Below are positions 13,546 through 16,665 of a DNA stretch of 16,665 bases, one piece after another (position 1 is the first letter of the stretch; every line of letters starts with the position of its first letter). Both the position numbers and the translations under genes were made by a program. Source of the stretch: Burkholderiales bacterium (lineage in GTDB: Bacteria; Pseudomonadota; Gammaproteobacteria; Burkholderiales; SG8-39); NCBI GenBank assembly GCA_025929745.1, contig JAICPQ010000015.1, positions 1 through 16,665 on the forward strand, written 5' to 3'. The notes under the pieces were generated by a model that saw only the letters and a list, made by a program, of their open reading frames with translations, did not search any database and had not been told where the DNA came from.

Positions 13546-14495
13546 GAATCGTGGCGTTCATCGCTGCGCTCGCTGCGCTTCCCGCGCTCGCGCAGACCTA
13601 TCCGACGAAACCGGTCCGCCTCGTGGTGCCGTTCGCCCCGGGCGGCTCGAGCACGATCGTCGCGCGCAGCGTGGCAACCGAGATGGAAAAGGCGCTCGGC
13701 CAATCGATCGTCATCGAGAACAAGGGTGGAGGTGGCGGCAACCCGGCGATGCAGGACGTCGCGCGCGCCGATCCGGACGGCTACACGCTTCTCATCACGC
13801 ACATCGGCAGCCTCGCGCTCAACCCGTTTCTCTACACGAACCTGCCGTTCGACGTGAACCGCGACTTCGTGCATATCTCGCTGCTCGCCAAGGTGCCGAA
13901 CATCTTCGTCGTGCACGAGAGCGTGCCCGCGAAGGACGCGCGCGAGTTCGTCGCCCTCGCGAAGAAGGAGCCGGGCAAGTTCTATTACGGTTCGGCCGGC
14001 AACGGCAGCGCCGGCCACCTCGCCATGGAGTACTTCAAGCTCGTGGCCGGCATCGAGCTGCAGCACGTTCCGTACAAGGGCACGGGCCCGAATCTCGTCG
14101 ACCTCGTTGCGGGACGCACGCACGCCACGTCGGCCGGCACACCGCCGCTCATGCCGCACGTGAAAGCCGGCAAGCTGCGCGTCATCGGCGTCGGCTCGCC
14201 CAAGCGCCTGCCCTCGCTGCCGGAATCGCCGACCATCGCCGAGCAGGGCTTCGCGGGATTCGAGACTTCGCAGTGGTACGGGCTGTCGGCGCCCGCGAAG
14301 ACGCCGGCCGCGGTGATCAAGCGCCTGGCCGACGAGGCAGCCAGGGCCGCGCGGAGCCCGCCCGTCGTCGAGCGCTACAAGGCCGACGATGCCGAGGCCG
14401 TCGGCTCCACGCCGCAGGAATACACCGATTTCATCGCCAAGGAACAGGCTCGCTGGAAGGACGTGATCCAGCGCGCCAACATCAAGATCGATTGA
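13542..14495 (+). CDS. Bug-family (TctC-like) binding protein, TTG start
   Basis: The 317-aa product has a signal peptide (MRIVAFIAALAALPALAQ), then YPTKPVRLVVPFAPGGSSTIVAR, IENKGGGGGNPAMQDVARADPDGY, FYYGSAGNGSAGHLAMEYFK and VPYKGTGPNLVDLVAGRTH, the standard Bug receptor pattern for carboxylate capture in the periplasm. The TTG start is supported by the AAGGAGGT and by the immediate signal peptide; the longer open frame from 13113 is the SDR gene read out of frame. It is coupled to the SDR gene upstream and to the flavoprotein downstream (TGATG). It is the second orphan receptor in the window, with no TctAB. The receptor plus TcuA-like enzyme pairing suggests its ligand is that enzyme's substrate. 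Confidence 0.92.
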   Translation: MRIVAFIAALAALPALAQTYPTKPVRLVVPFAPGGSSTIVARSVATEMEKALGQSIVIENKGGGGGNPAMQDVARADPDGYTLLITHIGSLALNPFLYTNLPFDVNRDFVHISLLAKVPNIFVVHESVPAKDAREFVALAKKEPGKFYYGSAGNGSAGHLAMEYFKLVAGIELQHVPYKGTGPNLVDLVAGRTHATSAGTPPLMPHVKAGKLRVIGVGSPKRLPSLPESPTIAEQGFAGFETSQWYGLSAPAKTPAAVIKRLADEAARAARSPPVVERYKADDAEAVGSTPQEYTDFIAKEQARWKDVIQRANIKID

Positions 14496-15961
14496 TGAGT
14501 TACGACGTCATCGTCGTCGGCGGCGGCAACGCCGCGCTGTGCGCGGCACTGTCGGCGTCTGAAACCGAAACGAAAGTCTTGGTTCTCGAGCGCGCGCCGG
14601 AGGAGGAATCCGGCGGCAACTCGCGCTTCACGGCCGGCCTTTTCCGCCTGGTGTACACCGGCCCCGAAGACCTCAAGACGCTGATTCCCGACCTTTCGGC
14701 CGCCGAGATCGCCAACACCGACTTCGGCACGTACACCGAAGAGCAGTTCCTCGACGACATGGCGCGCCTCACCGAGTACCGCTGCGATCCGGACCTCACC
14801 GAGATCCTGGTGAAGCAGAGTCTTGCCACCGCGCAGTGGATGCGAAAGCGCGGCGTGCGCTTCACCGCCGCGTGGGGACGGCAGGCGTTCAAGATCGGCG
14901 GCAAGTTCAAATTCTGGGGCGGCCTCACGGTGGAGGCGGTCGGCGGCGGGCCTGGGCTGGTCGAGGCCGAGACACAGCTCGCGCGCAAGGCCGGAATCGA
15001 AATCTGGTACGGCGCGCGCGCCGTGTCTCTTCTTGCGGACGACGACGGCGTGCATGGCGTCGTCGTGAAGCACCAAGGAAAAACGAAGGAGCTGAAATCA
15101 AGAGCGGTCGTGCTCGCGGCCGGCGGCTTCCAGGCGAACACCGAGTGGCGCACGCGCTACATGGGACCGGGCTGGGAGCTCGCCAAAGTGCGTGGCACGC
15201 GCTTCAACACCGGCGACGCGATCCGCATGGCGCTCGACGTCGGCGCGGCGGCGCACGGAAACTGGTCGGGCTGCCACGCGGTGGCGTGGGATCGAAACGC
15301 CCCGGAGACGGGCGACCTCGCCGTCGGCGACGGCTTCCAGAAGCACTCCTACCCCTGGGGCGTGTACATCAACGCCGAGGGCAAGCGCTTCGTCGACGAG
15401 GGTGCGGATTTCCGCAACTACACGTACGCCAAGTATGGTCGCGTGATCCTGCAGCAGCCCAAGCAGTTCGCCTGGCAGGTCTTCGACGCCAAGATGAAGC
15501 CGCAGCTGCGCGACGAGTACCGCATCAAGCAGGTGACGAAGGTGAGCGGTAACACGCTCGAAGAGCTCGTTTCGCGCATGGATGACACCGATCAGAAGAC
15601 CGCGTTGCAGACGCTGAAGAAGTACAACGCCGCAGTGCGCACCGACATCCCGTTCAACCCGAACGTGAAGGACGGCCGGCGCACCGAGGGGCTCGAAGTC
15701 AACAAGAGCAATTGGGCCAACACGATCGACACGCCGCCGTTCGAGGCTTACGCGGTCACCTGCGGCATCACCTTCAGCTTCGGCGGCCTGAAGATCAACA
15801 CCGACGCGCAGGTCATCAATTCCGACGGCGAACCGATTCCCGGCCTCTACGCCGCAGGCGAGCTGGTCGGCGGGATCTTCTGGTTCAACTACCCAGGCGG
15901 TTCAGGACTGACGAACGGCGCTGTATTCGGCCGCCTCGCGGGGCGTAACGCGGCCCGGTGA
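14495..15961 (+). CDS. tcuA: FAD-dependent tricarballylate dehydrogenase-like flavoprotein (TcuA-like)
   Basis: The 488-aa product belongs to the fumarate reductase/succinate dehydrogenase flavoprotein family. Features are the FAD dinucleotide motif DVIVVGGGNAALCAALSA near residues 4-21, GGNSRFTAGLFR (substrate/FAD region), VVLAAGGFQANTEWR, HGNWSGCHAVAWDR, the flavin-near GITFSFGGLKINTDAQVI and a C-terminal LYAAGELVGGIFWFNYPGGSGLTNGAVFGRLAG. Layout and length match TcuA, which oxidises tricarballylate to cis-aconitate. The usual electron-transfer partner TcuB and carrier TcuC are not in the window, so the true substrate may be another di- or tricarboxylate. Its ATG overlaps the Bug stop (TGATG), and the following methyltransferase GTG overlaps its own stop. 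The gene symbol indicates family resemblance only. Confidence 0.85.
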   Translation: MSYDVIVVGGGNAALCAALSASETETKVLVLERAPEEESGGNSRFTAGLFRLVYTGPEDLKTLIPDLSAAEIANTDFGTYTEEQFLDDMARLTEYRCDPDLTEILVKQSLATAQWMRKRGVRFTAAWGRQAFKIGGKFKFWGGLTVEAVGGGPGLVEAETQLARKAGIEIWYGARAVSLLADDDGVHGVVVKHQGKTKELKSRAVVLAAGGFQANTEWRTRYMGPGWELAKVRGTRFNTGDAIRMALDVGAAAHGNWSGCHAVAWDRNAPETGDLAVGDGFQKHSYPWGVYINAEGKRFVDEGADFRNYTYAKYGRVILQQPKQFAWQVFDAKMKPQLRDEYRIKQVTKVSGNTLEELVSRMDDTDQKTALQTLKKYNAAVRTDIPFNPNVKDGRRTEGLEVNKSNWANTIDTPPFEAYAVTCGITFSFGGLKINTDAQVINSDGEPIPGLYAAGELVGGIFWFNYPGGSGLTNGAVFGRLAGRNAAR

Positions 15962-16665
15962 AAAAAGACGTCTGGACCGCGGGCGACCGGTATGAGCCTT
16001 ATGTCGGGCGCTGGAGCCGCGTAGTCGCCAAGGACTTTCTGCCGTGGCTGCATATCGCGAAGGGCGCGCGCTGGCTTGACGTGGGCTGCGGGACGGGGGC
16101 GCTTTCGCAGTGCGTGCTGCGCGATTACGGGCCAGCGAAGGTGCACGGCGTCGACCCGTCGCAAGGCATGATCGAACACGCGAAAGCGCATACTTCCGGC
16201 GCGACCTTCGAAGTCGGCGACGCGCAGGCGCTCCCGGTGCCGGATGGAGCTTTCGACGTCGCGATGGCCGGCCTTGTTCTCAACTTTGTCCCGAAGCCGG
16301 CAATCGCCGTGTCGGAAATGCGCCGCGCGGTGCGGCCGGGCGGCACGGTGGCCGCCTACGTCTGGGATTACGCCGGCAAGATGGAATTGATGCGCTACTT
16401 CTGGGACGCGGCGGTTGAACTAGACCCGGCCGCGCAGTCGTTCGACGAGGGCGTGCGCTTTCCGCTATGCAGCGCGCAAGCGCTGGAGGAACTCTTCCGC
16501 GCAGCCGGTCTTGCCGACGTCACGGCGCGCGCGATCGATGCGCCGACCGTGTTTCGAGACTTCGAGGACTACTGGCGACCTTTTCTGGGCGGCCAGGCGC
16601 CCGCGCCGGCGTATTGCATGTCGCTCGACGAAAAGAAGCGCGCGGCGCTGCGCGAGCGCATCCGC
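15958..16665 (+). CDS. class I SAM-dependent methyltransferase (partial, runs off the window)
   Basis: From GTG 15958 the frame stays open to the window end (236 residues read). It has the SAM-binding motif LDVGCGTGALS, an acidic second strand VHGVDPSQGMIEHAKA, GDAQALPVPDGAFDVAMAGLVLNF and VRPGGTVAAYVWDYAGKME. This is the Methyltransf_11/UbiE-like layout used for small-molecule methylation. GTG overlaps the flavoprotein stop as GTGA, indicating coupling and making it the fourth gene of this operon. Substrate unknown. The GTG is the only in-frame start before motif I with good context, and MKKDVWTAGDRYEPYVGRWS is a usual beginning for this group. Confidence 0.88.
   Translation, partial: MKKDVWTAGDRYEPYVGRWSRVVAKDFLPWLHIAKGARWLDVGCGTGALSQCVLRDYGPAKVHGVDPSQGMIEHAKAHTSGATFEVGDAQALPVPDGAFDVAMAGLVLNFVPKPAIAVSEMRRAVRPGGTVAAYVWDYAGKMELMRYFWDAAVELDPAAQSFDEGVRFPLCSAQALEELFRAAGLADVTARAIDAPTVFRDFEDYWRPFLGGQAPAPAYCMSLDEKKRAALRERIR

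Overview
The window is high-GC DNA with dense gene packing and many stop/start overlaps. The combination of two Bug-type (TctC-like) periplasmic binding proteins, a TcuA-like flavoprotein and a DUF6498-type membrane protein suggests a betaproteobacterium, probably Burkholderiales or a relative. This is inferred from gene content; no rRNA or marker gene is present. No mobile element, CRISPR array, tRNA or rRNA was seen, and there is no gene-free stretch above 300 bases.

Region 1 (1-5100) alternates strands. Minus-strand genes encode a KefB/C-type antiporter (frameshifted and cut by the window edge), an MFS transporter and a cytosolic NMT1/SsuA-like solute-binding protein. Plus-strand genes encode four members (A-D) of one small-protein family that I do not recognise, and a lipoprotein. 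The four small proteins (84-109 aa) share an F.R.P.L..F.V block, an [DE]IG..P block and the C-terminal signature G[RK]TF[VA]R.LH. A, B and C each start 30-93 bp from the start of a divergent transport-type gene. This dispersed, diverged paralogue family is the main candidate for something undescribed.

Region 2 (5116-7190, minus) is a two-gene operon, a GcvT-type folate-dependent protein followed by an exported Vgb-like beta-propeller, joined by an ATGA overlap. Region 3 (7197-11686, plus) starts only 6 bp away on the other strand. It runs through an aldehyde dehydrogenase of the alpha-ketoglutaric semialdehyde type, a Hanks-type Ser/Thr kinase with a C-terminal cyclic-nucleotide-binding domain, a DUF6498-like membrane protein and a Bug binding protein, all overlapping.

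Region 4 (11690-12701, minus) holds a secreted EF-hand protein and a small exported protein, separated by a perfect 11-bp stem-loop. Region 5 (12805-end, plus) is a tightly overlapped operon: an atypical SDR lacking the usual catalytic tyrosine, a Bug binding protein with a TTG start under a full Shine-Dalgarno sequence, a TcuA-like FAD dehydrogenase, and a SAM methyltransferase cut by the window end. Regions 3 and 5 look like organic-acid or aldehyde catabolism with orphan uptake receptors, since no TctAB membrane genes are present.
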